From assembly GCA_034670265.1 (NCBI GenBank), contig JAXMNU010000004.1:62001-126000 (forward strand): 64,000 nucleotides of DNA, written 5' to 3'. The notes under the pieces were generated by a model that was not told where the DNA came from, made no database searches, and worked only from the letters and a program-made list of their open reading frames with translations. This stretch comes from Halomarinibacterium sp034670265 (GTDB lineage: Bacteria; Bacteroidota; Bacteroidia; Flavobacteriales; Flavobacteriaceae). The position numbers and the translations under genes were made by a program. Below are positions 17,274 to 27,226 of this stretch, one piece after another. The stretch's first letter is position 1; every line of letters begins with the position of its first letter.

Positions 17274-19343
17274 ATGGCAATATTAAATAGTATTCGAAAA
17301 AGAGGATTTTTCCTTATTCTAATTATAGCATTAGCATTATTCGCATTCATTTTAAGTGATATCATTAACAAAGGTGGAAGCAGTGCTTCTACCCAAAATG
17401 TTGTGGCTTCTGTAAATGGAACCGAAATCTCTAGAGAGGACTTCATGGGGAAAGTAGATGAGCGCCAAAGATCACTTGGGCCTACTGCAAACCCATATCA
17501 AGCAATGAATACTGTTTGGGAAACAGAACTTAGAAATATTTTATATAAGCAACAAGCCGAAGAATTAGGCATTGATGTTAGCGAAGAGCAGCTAAACGAA
17601 ACACTTGCATTAAGCTTGTCAAGCAACCCAACATTTCAAGATGAAAATGGAATTTATAGCGAGGCAAGAGTGATTGAGTATGTGGCGAGTATTCAAAATA
17701 ATCCAACTGCAAAAAAACAGTGGGACGATTTTATTGACGGGGTAAGGGAGAACCAACTGCAAACAAATTATATTAACTTGGTAGTAAGCGGACTTGCTGT
17801 TACTATTGCAGAAGGGGAGCAACAATATCATTTTGAAAATGATAAAATTAACATTGAATATGTGCAGGTACCGTATACTAAGATTGCAGATGAAGATGTT
17901 CCTGTAACCGATGCAGAAATTGAAGCTTATATTCGTAAAAATCCTTCTAAATATGAGGTGGATCCTATTGTGGATATTCAATATATTTCTTTTAGCGAAG
18001 AACCTTCTTTAGAAGATATTGAAGCTGCAAAAGGAGATATGAATGAATTAAAAGAATCTTTTGCCAATGCCGAAGACCCTATACAATTTGTAAATAACGA
18101 ATCTGAAAATCCTTTTGTTGACCGTTGGTTCTTTAAAAAAGATTTACCTCCTTCCCTAAAGGATACCATTTTAAACATTCCTACTGGAACAGTTTATGGT
18201 CCTTTTAGTGTAGATAAAACACTCAATTTATCTAAAGTAATTAAAACCATTCAATTACCAGATTCTGTTGAGGCAAGACATATTTTAATTCCTGTAGGCT
18301 TAAGTAGAACAGATAGTATTGATCGTACTCCAGAACAAGCAAAAGCACTTGCCGATAGTCTATTAACCGAATTAAAAAAGAACAAATCGAAGTTTGGAGA
18401 TTTTGTAAAGAAGTATTCTTCAGACCAAGGTAGTATCGAAAAAGGAGGTCATTACGATTGGTTTGCTTACAATACGATGGTAGGACCTTTCCGTGATTTT
18501 TGTTTCGAAAAAAATGTGGGTGATATGGGCGTTGTTGAAACACAATTTGGATATCACTTAATTGAAGTAGAAGGGCAAAAAAACAAAAAGGAAGCCTATA
18601 AAATAGCTACTGTTGTTAAAGAAATTGAACCTTCTGAAGCTACATTATCTCAAGTATTTAGCGAATCGGCTAAATTTGAAGAAGCTGTTCGTAATGCAGA
18701 TTTCACAAAAACTGCTGAAGAAAAAGGATTAACACCAAAACCTGTTAACAAAATTGGGGAATTGGATTCTAATATTCCTGGAATTGGTAACAACCGTACC
18801 ATTGTTAATTGGGCCTTTGAAGAAGGTAGCAAAGTAGGTGACGTAAAACGTTTCAATATTAACGATGCTTATGTAGTAGTACAATTAACACGTAAGAGTG
18901 ATAAAAAAGCATTAATGAGTGTTGCTGAAGCTTCTGTAACAGTGACACCAATATTAAGAAAACAGAAAAAAGCTCAGAAAATTCGTGAAGGGATTTCTGG
19001 AAGTACATTACAAGAAATGGCTACCAGTCAAAATGTAGGTGTTAAAACTGCTAGCGCACTAACACGTTCAACACCTACCATTGCAGATGCAGGAACAGAG
19101 CCTCTAGTAGTAGGTATGGCTTTTGGAAAAGCAGCTGGGGAAACGACTCCAATAATTGATGGCGAGACTGGAGTGTTTGTAGTACGTGTGCTTTCTAAAA
19201 CTGAAGCACCTGCCCTAGACAACTATGCCTCTTATATAAGTCAATTAAAAAGTGGTATAAATACTTCTTCGGTTAATGTTAGAGTATTTAATGCACTTAA
19301 AAAGACAGCCGATATCGAAGATAATCGCGCCGATTTTTACTAA
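17274..19343 (+). CDS. ppiD: PpiD/SurA-like membrane-anchored peptidyl-prolyl isomerase
   Basis: This 689-residue protein has a short basic cytoplasmic start, one transmembrane helix (about 12-30), a SurA-N-like chaperone region (SVNGTEISREDF, about 45-200), a parvulin domain (ARHILIPVG to FGYHLIEVEG, about 330-430), and a further degenerate C-terminal region. It should act in the periplasm on newly exported proteins, consistent with its place after lptC and the barrel gene. Only one clear parvulin domain is seen. It ends at a shared bidirectional terminator facing the GHMP kinase gene. Confidence 0.9.
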   Translation: MAILNSIRKRGFFLILIIALALFAFILSDIINKGGSSASTQNVVASVNGTEISREDFMGKVDERQRSLGPTANPYQAMNTVWETELRNILYKQQAEELGIDVSEEQLNETLALSLSSNPTFQDENGIYSEARVIEYVASIQNNPTAKKQWDDFIDGVRENQLQTNYINLVVSGLAVTIAEGEQQYHFENDKINIEYVQVPYTKIADEDVPVTDAEIEAYIRKNPSKYEVDPIVDIQYISFSEEPSLEDIEAAKGDMNELKESFANAEDPIQFVNNESENPFVDRWFFKKDLPPSLKDTILNIPTGTVYGPFSVDKTLNLSKVIKTIQLPDSVEARHILIPVGLSRTDSIDRTPEQAKALADSLLTELKKNKSKFGDFVKKYSSDQGSIEKGGHYDWFAYNTMVGPFRDFCFEKNVGDMGVVETQFGYHLIEVEGQKNKKEAYKIATVVKEIEPSEATLSQVFSESAKFEEAVRNADFTKTAEEKGLTPKPVNKIGELDSNIPGIGNNRTIVNWAFEEGSKVGDVKRFNINDAYVVVQLTRKSDKKALMSVAEASVTVTPILRKQKKAQKIREGISGSTLQEMATSQNVGVKTASALTRSTPTIADAGTEPLVVGMAFGKAAGETTPIIDGETGVFVVRVLSKTEAPALDNYASYISQLKSGINTSSVNVRVFNALKKTADIEDNRADFY

Positions 19344-19361
19344 AAATTATTTGTAAAGAAT

Positions 19362-19392
19362 AAAAAAACCCGCTCATCGAGCGGGTTTTTTT
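19362..19392. terminator. Bidirectional terminator between ppiD and the GHMP kinase gene
   Basis: AAAAAAACCCGCTC / GAGCGGGTTTTTTT encloses ATC, with T tails in both directions. Its end overlaps the stop codon of the minus-strand gene. Confidence 0.92.
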
Positions 19393-20284
19393 ATAGCGCC
19401 ATTTCATCAAAAGGGACAATGGTCATAAACCCTTTTTCTCTAAAATATAACTTTTCTGTTTCAGTTCCTGTAGCCAAAACAAAGTCTCCGCCCCAAGCAC
19501 CTAAGCTTTTTATAGCCTTAGGATAATCGATGAAAAGTTGATTTTTAATAGTTGGAAGACCAATAGTTTTTGAAATTATCTCCTCGTGTCTTTCTATTAA
19601 AGCTTCAAATTCTTTGAGGGTTTTACATGCGACCAGTTTATCAGTAATTTGACTTATTTCAGAAAAAATGGCTGTTCCGCTATTAGACTTTTTGTATTGA
19701 GCAATTCCTTCTTTACTGTCTTGTTTTTTGTTGAGGTGGACAAAAAATAAGCTTTCAGTGTAATTCCAATTGAGGTTAACAGTTTCCACATTGGGTTTTC
19801 CATTAAGTAAAGTATATAAAATGGGTTTGTTGTTTTGTGCGGCTGCAATATCGTATCCGCTACCGCCAAAACTATTTTGTAGTAATTTGAACGCATCCAC
19901 CTGTGCCCATTGCACAATATTATTAATAAGCGTCGATGACGTGCCTAAACCCCAATTTCTTGGAAAATCTAGTTTTGTAGTTACCTTGCAATTTTCTTCA
20001 GCTAAAAAAGAAGGATTTAGTTTCTGTGCTTCTTTTAAAATTTGAATTAGCTGAAACAACACCTTGTCTTCTTTTTCAGAAATGGATGTATCTAAACTGA
20101 AGGAGGCTTCAAACCAAACAGCTCCCTTTTCATCCAGACTTTTCCAATGAATTCCTTTCCCTTTCGAAGTTTCAACCTCTAAAGACTGCCCTTTTTTGGT
20201 AGGAATAGCAAGTGCAGTCGCGCCATCCAGCACTACATATTCTCCAGTGAGTAAAAGCTTTCCGTTGCTGTAAAAAGAGTTCAA
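19391..20284 (-). CDS. GYDIA-type GHMP kinase (mevalonate pathway candidate)
   Basis: This 297-residue cytoplasmic protein starts like mevalonate/phosphomevalonate kinases (SNGKLLLTGEYVVLDGATALAIPT), has the GHMP ATP-binding motif FPRNWGLGTSST (near 108-119) and then GSGYDIAAAQ, which gives the subfamily its name. It lies one base after HMG-CoA reductase on the same strand. The inferred role is therefore one of the ATP-dependent steps from mevalonate toward isopentenyl diphosphate. Which step (mevalonate or phosphomevalonate kinase) cannot be told from sequence. Confidence 0.85.
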   Translation of the reverse strand: MNSFYSNGKLLLTGEYVVLDGATALAIPTKKGQSLEVETSKGKGIHWKSLDEKGAVWFEASFSLDTSISEKEDKVLFQLIQILKEAQKLNPSFLAEENCKVTTKLDFPRNWGLGTSSTLINNIVQWAQVDAFKLLQNSFGGSGYDIAAAQNNKPILYTLLNGKPNVETVNLNWNYTESLFFVHLNKKQDSKEGIAQYKKSNSGTAIFSEISQITDKLVACKTLKEFEALIERHEEIISKTIGLPTIKNQLFIDYPKAIKSLGAWGGDFVLATGTETEKLYFREKGFMTIVPFDEMAL

Positions 20285-20285
20285 A

Positions 20286-21599
20286 TTAATTTCTAAGATG
20301 AGTTATAAAATTCACTACTTCGCTATGCGAGATGGTATGCTTTTTAAAATGACTGATTGCTTCTTTTTTTTCTTTTTCCGAAGCATTAAGTTGGTTCAAA
20401 ATATTCATTAAGTGCATTTTCATATGCCCTTTTTGTATTCCAGTCGTGACCAACGAACGCACCGCTGCGAAATTCTGTGCCAATCCTGCTACGGCAACAA
20501 ATTGCATTAATTCTTTTGCTGTTGGCTTTTGCAATATCTCCAACGCAACTTTCACCAAAGGATGTAAAGTTGTAAGTCCGCCAACGGTTCCCAACGCCAA
20601 CGGAATTTCAATCCAAAAAGTAAAAGTATCGTCTTCTACTTTGGCGTGGGTTAGGCTTGTATAATGATTGTGACGAGATGCATAGGCATGCACCCCAGCT
20701 TCTACGGCTCTAAAATCGTTACCAGTAGCCAAAATCACTGCGTCAATCCCGTTCATAATTCCTTTGTTGTGGGTGACGGCGCGATGTGGTTCTACTTTGG
20801 CAATTTCGATAGCGCGCACAAAGTTTTCGGCAAAGGTTTTTCCATCCATTTCGTTATTAGCAAGTTTATCTACTTTGCAACTCACTTCGGCTTTTACCAA
20901 ACAATTAGGAACATAGTTGGAGAGAATGCTCATCACCACATCCGGAAATTGATTACTTTCTTTAAAAGCTTCAAAGTGTTGTGATTCCGTTTCAAAAGTT
21001 TTAGCAAATTGCTCCAAACAGCTATTAATAAAATTGGCACCCATGGCATCCAATGTTTCAAAAGTGCAATGCAGTTGGTAGTAGCCATTCAGTTTTTGAG
21101 TGCAATCTTTAAGTACAATATTTACTAGTCCTCCGCCTCTTTTTTGCATGTTTTTTTGAAGGGAAGCAATGGCATCAATAAGGGTAGGTTTTATTACCTT
21201 AAAGTACGATTCAATATCTTCTTTTTTTCCGAAGAAATTAACGTGCACTTGCCCGTTTTTCTGTGTGGAAATAACTTCGGCTGTAAATCCGCCACGATCC
21301 TTCCAAAACTTGGCAGCGTTACTTGCTGCGGCTACCACAGAACTTTCTTCAATCACCATGGGAATGGCATACACTTCTCCATTAATCTTAAAATTAGGTG
21401 CAATCCCAAACGGTAAATAATAGTTAGTGAGCGTATTTTCTATAAAATCGTCGTGTAGGTTTTGCAGCGTCTTGTCAACGTTCCAATACTTTTTTAAGGT
21501 GTTTTTGTAGGTTAAATTTCCATCTAAATATCGTTCAACGAGCCAGTCAATTTTTTCTTCTTTTGTTTTTTTGGAAAAGCCAGATACCGTTTTGGACAT
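20286..21599 (-). CDS. mvaA: Hydroxymethylglutaryl-CoA reductase, class II type
   Basis: This 437-residue enzyme matches class II (Pseudomonas mevalonii-like) HMG-CoA reductases. It carries the catalytic residues in their motifs: Glu in IEESSVVAA (84-85), Lys279 in THNKGIMNG, Asp295 in TGNDFRAVEA and His392 in GHMKMH. Class II enzymes are often named 'degradative', but in Flavobacteriaceae the neighbouring GHMP kinase points to synthesis of mevalonate for isoprenoids. NAD(H)/NADP(H) preference cannot be read from here. It leads a two-gene operon with the kinase. Confidence 0.93.
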   Translation of the reverse strand: MSKTVSGFSKKTKEEKIDWLVERYLDGNLTYKNTLKKYWNVDKTLQNLHDDFIENTLTNYYLPFGIAPNFKINGEVYAIPMVIEESSVVAAASNAAKFWKDRGGFTAEVISTQKNGQVHVNFFGKKEDIESYFKVIKPTLIDAIASLQKNMQKRGGGLVNIVLKDCTQKLNGYYQLHCTFETLDAMGANFINSCLEQFAKTFETESQHFEAFKESNQFPDVVMSILSNYVPNCLVKAEVSCKVDKLANNEMDGKTFAENFVRAIEIAKVEPHRAVTHNKGIMNGIDAVILATGNDFRAVEAGVHAYASRHNHYTSLTHAKVEDDTFTFWIEIPLALGTVGGLTTLHPLVKVALEILQKPTAKELMQFVAVAGLAQNFAAVRSLVTTGIQKGHMKMHLMNILNQLNASEKEKKEAISHFKKHTISHSEVVNFITHLRN

Positions 21600-21695
21600 G
21601 AGATATTTTATAAACTAAGACAAATATAAGGCATTAAACCATTTTGGTGTTAGTAATTGAACTTTCAATATTGCTGTAATTAGGATAAAAACTCT

Positions 21696-21703
21696 TATAT
21701 TTC
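21696..21703 (+). promoter_or_regulatory. Candidate -7 box for the S9 peptidase gene
   Basis: TATATTTC differs from TAnnTTTG at one base; a TTG lies 22 bp upstream (21671-21673). Weak support. Confidence 0.3.
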
Positions 21704-21744
21704 GCTTTATTTTTAGTAAAATCTACATTACAAACCAGACTATT

Positions 21745-23955
21745 TTGAAAAAAATACTATCCATCTCTGTGCTTACGTTTCTATTAACGCTTACTTCTTC
21801 AAAAGCACAACAAAAAGAGATAACCTTAGAAGATATTTGGGGAGGCGCTTTTAGAACTCAATTTATGGACGTGCTACACTCCATGAACAACGGAAAACAA
21901 TACTCTGTATTGGATTACAATAGAACTACCAATGCCTCATCCATCGATGTGTATGATTATAAAACGGGCGAAAAAGTAAAAACCTTGGTGAGTAGCAATA
22001 ATCTGCCAGAGGTAGATTATTTTATTTCGTATGAGTTTAGTAGTGATGAATCTAAAGTGCTTTTGGCAACCAATTTGAAACAGGTGTATCGTCATTCATC
22101 TTTGGGTACCTATTATGTGTATGACTCAAAAACAAAGCAAGCCACATTACTTTCTGAAAACCAAGTACAAGAACCTACTTTTAGTCCCGATGGTTCCAAA
22201 ATTGCCTATGGGTACCATAACAATTTGTATGTAAAGGATTTGACTACAGGAAACACCACTCAAATTACCAATGACGGAAAAAAGAATGCCATCATTAATG
22301 GAATTACCGATTGGGTCTATGAAGAAGAATTTGCCTTTGTAAGAGCCTTTGATTGGAACAAAAACAGCGATAAAATTGCGTTTATCCGTTTTGATGAAAC
22401 CGACGTTCCAGAATTTTCAATGGATATTTATGGCGAGGAATTATATCCAAGTGAGAACACTTTTAAGTATCCAAAAGCAGGAGAGAAAAATGCTGAAGTA
22501 TCGCTTCATATGTACGATGTTGCCACAGGGAAAATGTCCCAAGTAGATGTTTCAAAATACAACAGTTATTACATTCCACGAATTAAGTGGACCGAAGATG
22601 CCAACTTTTTAAGTGTTCAGTTAACCAATCGCCATCAAAATGTGTTAGACTTGGTTTTTGTAAATGCAACAGATAATTCGACGCAATTAATTCATCAAGA
22701 AAAGGATGCAGCCTATGTGGATATCACCGATGACCTCACATTTTTAAATGACAACAGTTTTATTTGGACGAGCGAGAAAAGCGGTTGGAATCATATCTAT
22801 CATTATGACAGAACGGGAAAATTACTCAAACAAATAACCGATGGCAATTGGGATGTAACACGGTATTATGGATTCGACTCCAAAACGGGAAGAATATTTT
22901 ATCAAAGTACAGAAAATGGTAATATTAATAGAGATGTTTATTCCATTACCAAAACAGGAAAAAATAAAGTTCGGTTAACACAAAATACAGGTAGTAATAG
23001 TGCTTCTTTTAGTACAGACTTCACCTATTTTATCAATACCTTTTCCAACACCGAAACGCCTCATACGTTTACGTTACATGACGGTTTAACAGGAAAACCT
23101 CTTCGTGAAATAAAAAATAATAATGAGTTGAAAGAAAGCTTGAAAGACTACAAAATGTCTAAAAAGGAATTTTCAACTATTAACATCAATGGGGAAGATT
23201 TAAATATGTACACCATAAAACCGAAGAATTTTGATCCCAACAAAGAATATCCTTTGTTTATGTATCAATATTCTGGGCCAGGCTCACAGCAAGTAGCAAA
23301 TAGATGGAATGGAGCCAATGATTATTGGCATCAAATGTTAGCACAAGACGATATCATTATTGTGTGTATCGATGGAAGAGGAACGGGTTATAAGGGGAGA
23401 GATTTCAAAAAAATGACCCAAAAAGAATTGGGTAAATATGAAGTTGAAGATCAAACCGAAGCAGCAAAAAAATTAGGATCACTACCTTACATAGATGAAG
23501 ATAGAATTGGAATTTGGGGTTGGAGCTATGGTGGTTTTATGTCTTCTAACTGTTTGTTTCAAGAACCCGATGTCTTTTCGATGGCAATAGCCGTAGCACC
23601 AGTGACAAGCTGGCGCTTTTATGATACTATTTATACCGAAAGGTATATGACGACTCCACAAGAAAACCCTTCGGGGTATGATGATAATTCCCCCATCACT
23701 TATGTTGATAATTTGAAAGGGGATTTTTTATTGGTACATGGTAGTGCGGATGATAATGTACATTTCCAAAATACCATGCGTTTAACGGAAGCTTTAATAC
23801 AAGCCAATAAAGATTTTGATTGGTTGGTATATCCCGATGATAACCATGGGATTTATGGCGGTAACACAAGATTACACTTATACAAAAAAATGACCAACTT
23901 CGTAAAAGAATCTTTGGGAACCCCCAAAGAGCAACTTATGGAGATTAAAAATTAA
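21745..23955 (+). CDS. S9 family (dipeptidyl peptidase IV-like) serine peptidase
   Basis: This 736-residue secreted protein has a TTG start, chosen because it gives the signal peptide KKILSISVLTFLLTLTSSKAQQ. A DPP-IV N-terminal beta-propeller fills about 90-460, then comes an alpha/beta-hydrolase peptidase domain. The catalytic triad is visible: Ser near 594 in GWSYGGFM, Asp near 670 in GSADDNVHF and His near 701 in PDDNHGIYGG. DPP-IV enzymes release X-Pro (or X-Ala) dipeptides from peptides. Two POT di/tripeptide transporters follow with small gaps, so the three genes form a peptide-use module working from periplasm to cytoplasm. Confidence 0.93.
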   Translation: MKKILSISVLTFLLTLTSSKAQQKEITLEDIWGGAFRTQFMDVLHSMNNGKQYSVLDYNRTTNASSIDVYDYKTGEKVKTLVSSNNLPEVDYFISYEFSSDESKVLLATNLKQVYRHSSLGTYYVYDSKTKQATLLSENQVQEPTFSPDGSKIAYGYHNNLYVKDLTTGNTTQITNDGKKNAIINGITDWVYEEEFAFVRAFDWNKNSDKIAFIRFDETDVPEFSMDIYGEELYPSENTFKYPKAGEKNAEVSLHMYDVATGKMSQVDVSKYNSYYIPRIKWTEDANFLSVQLTNRHQNVLDLVFVNATDNSTQLIHQEKDAAYVDITDDLTFLNDNSFIWTSEKSGWNHIYHYDRTGKLLKQITDGNWDVTRYYGFDSKTGRIFYQSTENGNINRDVYSITKTGKNKVRLTQNTGSNSASFSTDFTYFINTFSNTETPHTFTLHDGLTGKPLREIKNNNELKESLKDYKMSKKEFSTININGEDLNMYTIKPKNFDPNKEYPLFMYQYSGPGSQQVANRWNGANDYWHQMLAQDDIIIVCIDGRGTGYKGRDFKKMTQKELGKYEVEDQTEAAKKLGSLPYIDEDRIGIWGWSYGGFMSSNCLFQEPDVFSMAIAVAPVTSWRFYDTIYTERYMTTPQENPSGYDDNSPITYVDNLKGDFLLVHGSADDNVHFQNTMRLTEALIQANKDFDWLVYPDDNHGIYGGNTRLHLYKKMTNFVKESLGTPKEQLMEIKN

Positions 23956-23978
23956 TAAACAACTAATAACCAATTAAT

Positions 23979-25367
23979 ATGTCAGCGACAATTCAAAAAC
24001 AAAAAGAGTTATTTGGGCACCCAGTGGGGCTCTACGTTTTATTTTTCACAGAAATGTGGGAACGTTTTTCCTATTATGGAATGCGAGCCATCTTGGTACT
24101 TTACTTAGTAGCACAAACCACTGATGAAAATGGTGGCTTAGGTTGGACAAACGGTGAAGCCCTAGCATTATATGGTTGGTACACGATGTTAGTGTACGTG
24201 GCATCAATACCTGGGGGTTGGATTGCCGATAAGTTTTTAGGGCAGAAAAAATCTGTGTTGTATGGTGGAATTTTGCTGGTTGCAGGACATAGTATTTTGG
24301 CAGTAGAGCAAATGTGGGCATTTTACACAGGTCTTGGATTAATTATCGCTGGTGTAGGGATGCTAAAGCCAAATATTTCTACTATGGTAGGGGGCTTATA
24401 CAAACAAGGCGACATTAGAAGAGACAAAGGATTTACTATTTTCTATATTGGAATTAACATTGGGGCTTTTCTATCCAGTTTAATTGTTGGATATGTTGGG
24501 GAAGTTCACGGTTGGCATTACGGTTTCGGATTAGCAGGTATTGGGATGGCACTAGGGCTTATTCAGTATTTAGCGGGTCAGAAGCATTTAAAATATGTAG
24601 GTAATTATTCTGGAACTTCAGAAAATGAAGAAGAAAAAGCAGCCATGAAACGTCCGCTTACTAAGATTGAAAAAGATAGAGTTGTTGTATTATTCATTTC
24701 ATTCTTATTAGTGATTGTTTTTTGGGGTGCTTTTGAGCAGGCCGGAGGTTTAATGAATATTTATGCTTCTGAAAAGACCGATAGAATGCTTATGGGTTGG
24801 GAGGTTCCTGCTTCTTGGTTCCAATCACTTAATGCCATGTTTATCATTTTCTTAGGTACTTCTGTTGCCGCTTACTGGGCACATAGAAAACTGAAAGGAA
24901 AAGTATCAACATCCTTATTTAAAATGATAATTGGACTCATCATCATGGGTACTGGATTTTTCTTTATGACTGCTGCTGCAGGACAATATGAAACCAATGG
25001 GTCTTCTGCTATGTACTGGTTGGTATTGGCTTATTTATTTCATACAGTTGGAGAACTTTGTATCTCTCCAGTAGCACTTTCTTATATCACGAAATTAGCA
25101 CCGCTTAAATATGCTTCATTAATGATGGGGGTTTATTTTGCTATGACTGGGTTTGGGAACAAACTAGCTGGATTACTTGGGGAAGCTTCGGAAAGCTTAG
25201 GAGAGTACACCATCTTTACCGGAATTGCCGTTTTCTGTGTTGGATTTGGATTATTAGTGATGTTATTCAGAAAAAAACTAGAGCATTTAACACATGGAGC
25301 AGAAGATAATGAACGAGAAATGCTAGAAACTGAAGGATATGAAATAGCAGATAAAGATATTAACTAA
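23979..25367 (+). CDS. POT/PTR family peptide MFS transporter
   Basis: This 462-residue inner-membrane protein has many helices and the proton-dependent oligopeptide transporter signatures: FFTEMWERFSYYGMRAILVLYL near residues 18-40 (the E..ER motif) and FTIFYIGINIGAFLSSLI near 150. The FWGAFEQAGG segment in the second half matches the family. It imports di- and tripeptides with protons. It lies 23 bp after the DPP-IV-like gene and 26 bp before a paralogue. Confidence 0.93.
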   Translation: MSATIQKQKELFGHPVGLYVLFFTEMWERFSYYGMRAILVLYLVAQTTDENGGLGWTNGEALALYGWYTMLVYVASIPGGWIADKFLGQKKSVLYGGILLVAGHSILAVEQMWAFYTGLGLIIAGVGMLKPNISTMVGGLYKQGDIRRDKGFTIFYIGINIGAFLSSLIVGYVGEVHGWHYGFGLAGIGMALGLIQYLAGQKHLKYVGNYSGTSENEEEKAAMKRPLTKIEKDRVVVLFISFLLVIVFWGAFEQAGGLMNIYASEKTDRMLMGWEVPASWFQSLNAMFIIFLGTSVAAYWAHRKLKGKVSTSLFKMIIGLIIMGTGFFFMTAAAGQYETNGSSAMYWLVLAYLFHTVGELCISPVALSYITKLAPLKYASLMMGVYFAMTGFGNKLAGLLGEASESLGEYTIFTGIAVFCVGFGLLVMLFRKKLEHLTHGAEDNEREMLETEGYEIADKDIN

Positions 25368-25393
25368 TAATAGATTTTTAAAATTTAGAAGTT

Positions 25394-27145
25394 ATGAATA
25401 CTGATATCGAAAATCTATTTAAAGACAAAGTTTTAGGCCATCCTGCTGGCCTGTTTGTACTCTTTTTTACTGAAATGTGGGAGCGTTTTTCCTATTATGG
25501 AATGCGTGCGTTACTAGTAATGTTTTTTACGGCTTCTTTACTCGACGGAGGTTGGGGCTGGCCAAGAGAACATGCATTTGCAATTTTTGGAACTTATACA
25601 TCTCTTGTCTATTTATCTACTTTACTAGGTGGGTATATGGCCGATAAAAAAATTGGGTATCGTTGGTCTGTGGTCATTGGTGCTTTGTTAATGACTCTAG
25701 GCCATGCATGTATGGCGTTAGAAACTCAATTTTTTATATATACAGGTTTAACACTACTTGTATTTGGCAGTGGTTTCTTTAAGCCTAATATGACCTCTAT
25801 TATTTCTGAAATGTATGAAGGTAAAGAAGAAAAGAAAGATGGAGCGTATACCATTTTCTATATGGGAGTAAACGCAGGAGCTTTTCTTGGTATTTTACTT
25901 TGTGGATATTTAGGAGAAAAAGTAGGTTGGAGTTGGGGCTTTGGTGTTGCCGGAATTTTTATGCTATTTGGGTTACTCCAATTTTGGTTAGCTCAAAATA
26001 TTTTTGGAAAGATTGGATTAAAACCTGAAAAGAAAATTGAAGATTTAAACGAAATCTCTGAAGCTTCTGGAGGAAAATTAAATCCATTTACCAAGATACA
26101 AGTATTTATAATAATTATTGCTGGGGTTCTTGGTTTAGCTTGGATTTTAAATGACCCTGTTTCAAAAATTTCCGAAGGAACTTATAATCTATTTAATTTT
26201 GATATAGGATCTCTATCAGGTAGTAATTTTGCTATTTTATTGGCTTTGGCATTGTTTATTCTATTACTCATTATTAGAATTCCAAAGTATGCCAAAATCA
26301 CTAGAGACCGTATGTTGGCTGTTATTTTCTTTGCCTTTGTGACAATTTTCTTTTGGGCAATTTTTGAACAAGCTCCTGGTTCATTAACAATTTTTGCACG
26401 TGATTATACCCAAAGAGTTTTGGAAGGTGACTCTGCTTTAATTTTTAAAGTTGTCAATTCTTTAATGACATTAATTCCTCTTGGAATTATTACTTGGGTG
26501 CTTTGGTTATTATTCAAAAAAACTTTTGCAAAATATGCTCTTTCTAATGTGATTCTTGCAACCAGTTTTGTAATTATTTGGGGTATTGCTCTTTGGATGC
26601 TTTATACAGAATATATGAAAGATATTGCAGAGGTTCCAGCATCTTGGTTTGGAGTGTTAAATTCTCTTTTCATTATTACTTTTGCACCCCTATTTTCAAA
26701 ATGGTGGGAAAGCAAGTACAACCCTAATGCAAATATGAAATATGCTATTGGTATGATATTACTGGGGATAGGTATGGCGTGCGTTGCCATTGGTGCAGCA
26801 GATATTCCTGTTGGAGCTAAAACAGCTTCAGTGAGTATGATTTGGCTTATTTTAGTGTATTTTTTCCATACTATGGGTGAATTATGTGTTTCTCCTGTAG
26901 CACTTTCTTACGTAAGTAAACTGGTTCCTGGTCGAATGATTGCGATGATGTTTGGTATATGGTACTTAGCTGTTGCTATAGGAATGAAATTAGCCGGAGT
27001 TTTTGGGGAAGCATCCGAAGGTATTGCACGAGAACAAGGGCTAAGTTATTTTTTCTGGTTGCTTACTGCAGTGGCAGTTACTCTCGGAGTAATCTCTGCT
27101 TTGCTTTATCCCGTCATAAAAAAGTTAATGCATGGAGTACGTTAG
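25394..27145 (+). CDS. POT/PTR family peptide MFS transporter (second copy)
   Basis: This is a 583-residue paralogue of the preceding transporter, with the same FFTEMWERFSYYGMRALLVM and YTIFYMGVNAGAFLGILLCGYLGE signatures and FWAIFEQAPGSLTIFA in the second half. It is about 120 residues longer, mainly from extra hydrophobic segments in the middle (about 230-300 and 380-420), which suggests additional helices between the two six-helix bundles, as in bacterial POT members with 14 helices. The two copies probably differ in peptide preference. The gene ends at a strong terminator. Confidence 0.92.
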   Translation: MNTDIENLFKDKVLGHPAGLFVLFFTEMWERFSYYGMRALLVMFFTASLLDGGWGWPREHAFAIFGTYTSLVYLSTLLGGYMADKKIGYRWSVVIGALLMTLGHACMALETQFFIYTGLTLLVFGSGFFKPNMTSIISEMYEGKEEKKDGAYTIFYMGVNAGAFLGILLCGYLGEKVGWSWGFGVAGIFMLFGLLQFWLAQNIFGKIGLKPEKKIEDLNEISEASGGKLNPFTKIQVFIIIIAGVLGLAWILNDPVSKISEGTYNLFNFDIGSLSGSNFAILLALALFILLLIIRIPKYAKITRDRMLAVIFFAFVTIFFWAIFEQAPGSLTIFARDYTQRVLEGDSALIFKVVNSLMTLIPLGIITWVLWLLFKKTFAKYALSNVILATSFVIIWGIALWMLYTEYMKDIAEVPASWFGVLNSLFIITFAPLFSKWWESKYNPNANMKYAIGMILLGIGMACVAIGAADIPVGAKTASVSMIWLILVYFFHTMGELCVSPVALSYVSKLVPGRMIAMMFGIWYLAVAIGMKLAGVFGEASEGIAREQGLSYFFWLLTAVAVTLGVISALLYPVIKKLMHGVR

Positions 27146-27163
27146 TTTACAATAGAATTAACA

Positions 27164-27193
27164 AAAAAACGTTCCCATTGTGGAACGTTTTTT
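27164..27193 (+). terminator. Terminator after the POT transporter genes
   Basis: AAAAAACGTTCC and GGAACGTTTTTT enclose CATTGT; the T tail serves the plus-strand transcript. Confidence 0.9.
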
Positions 27194-27226
27194 GTTATAT
27201 TGAAATCCTGTTTCAAATTTTAAAAA

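Noticed and set aside
17619..17981. 120-codon minus-strand frame inside the ppiD gene
   Set aside because: Shadow frame with odd composition (Ile/Asn/Phe-rich), overlapping a clear gene.
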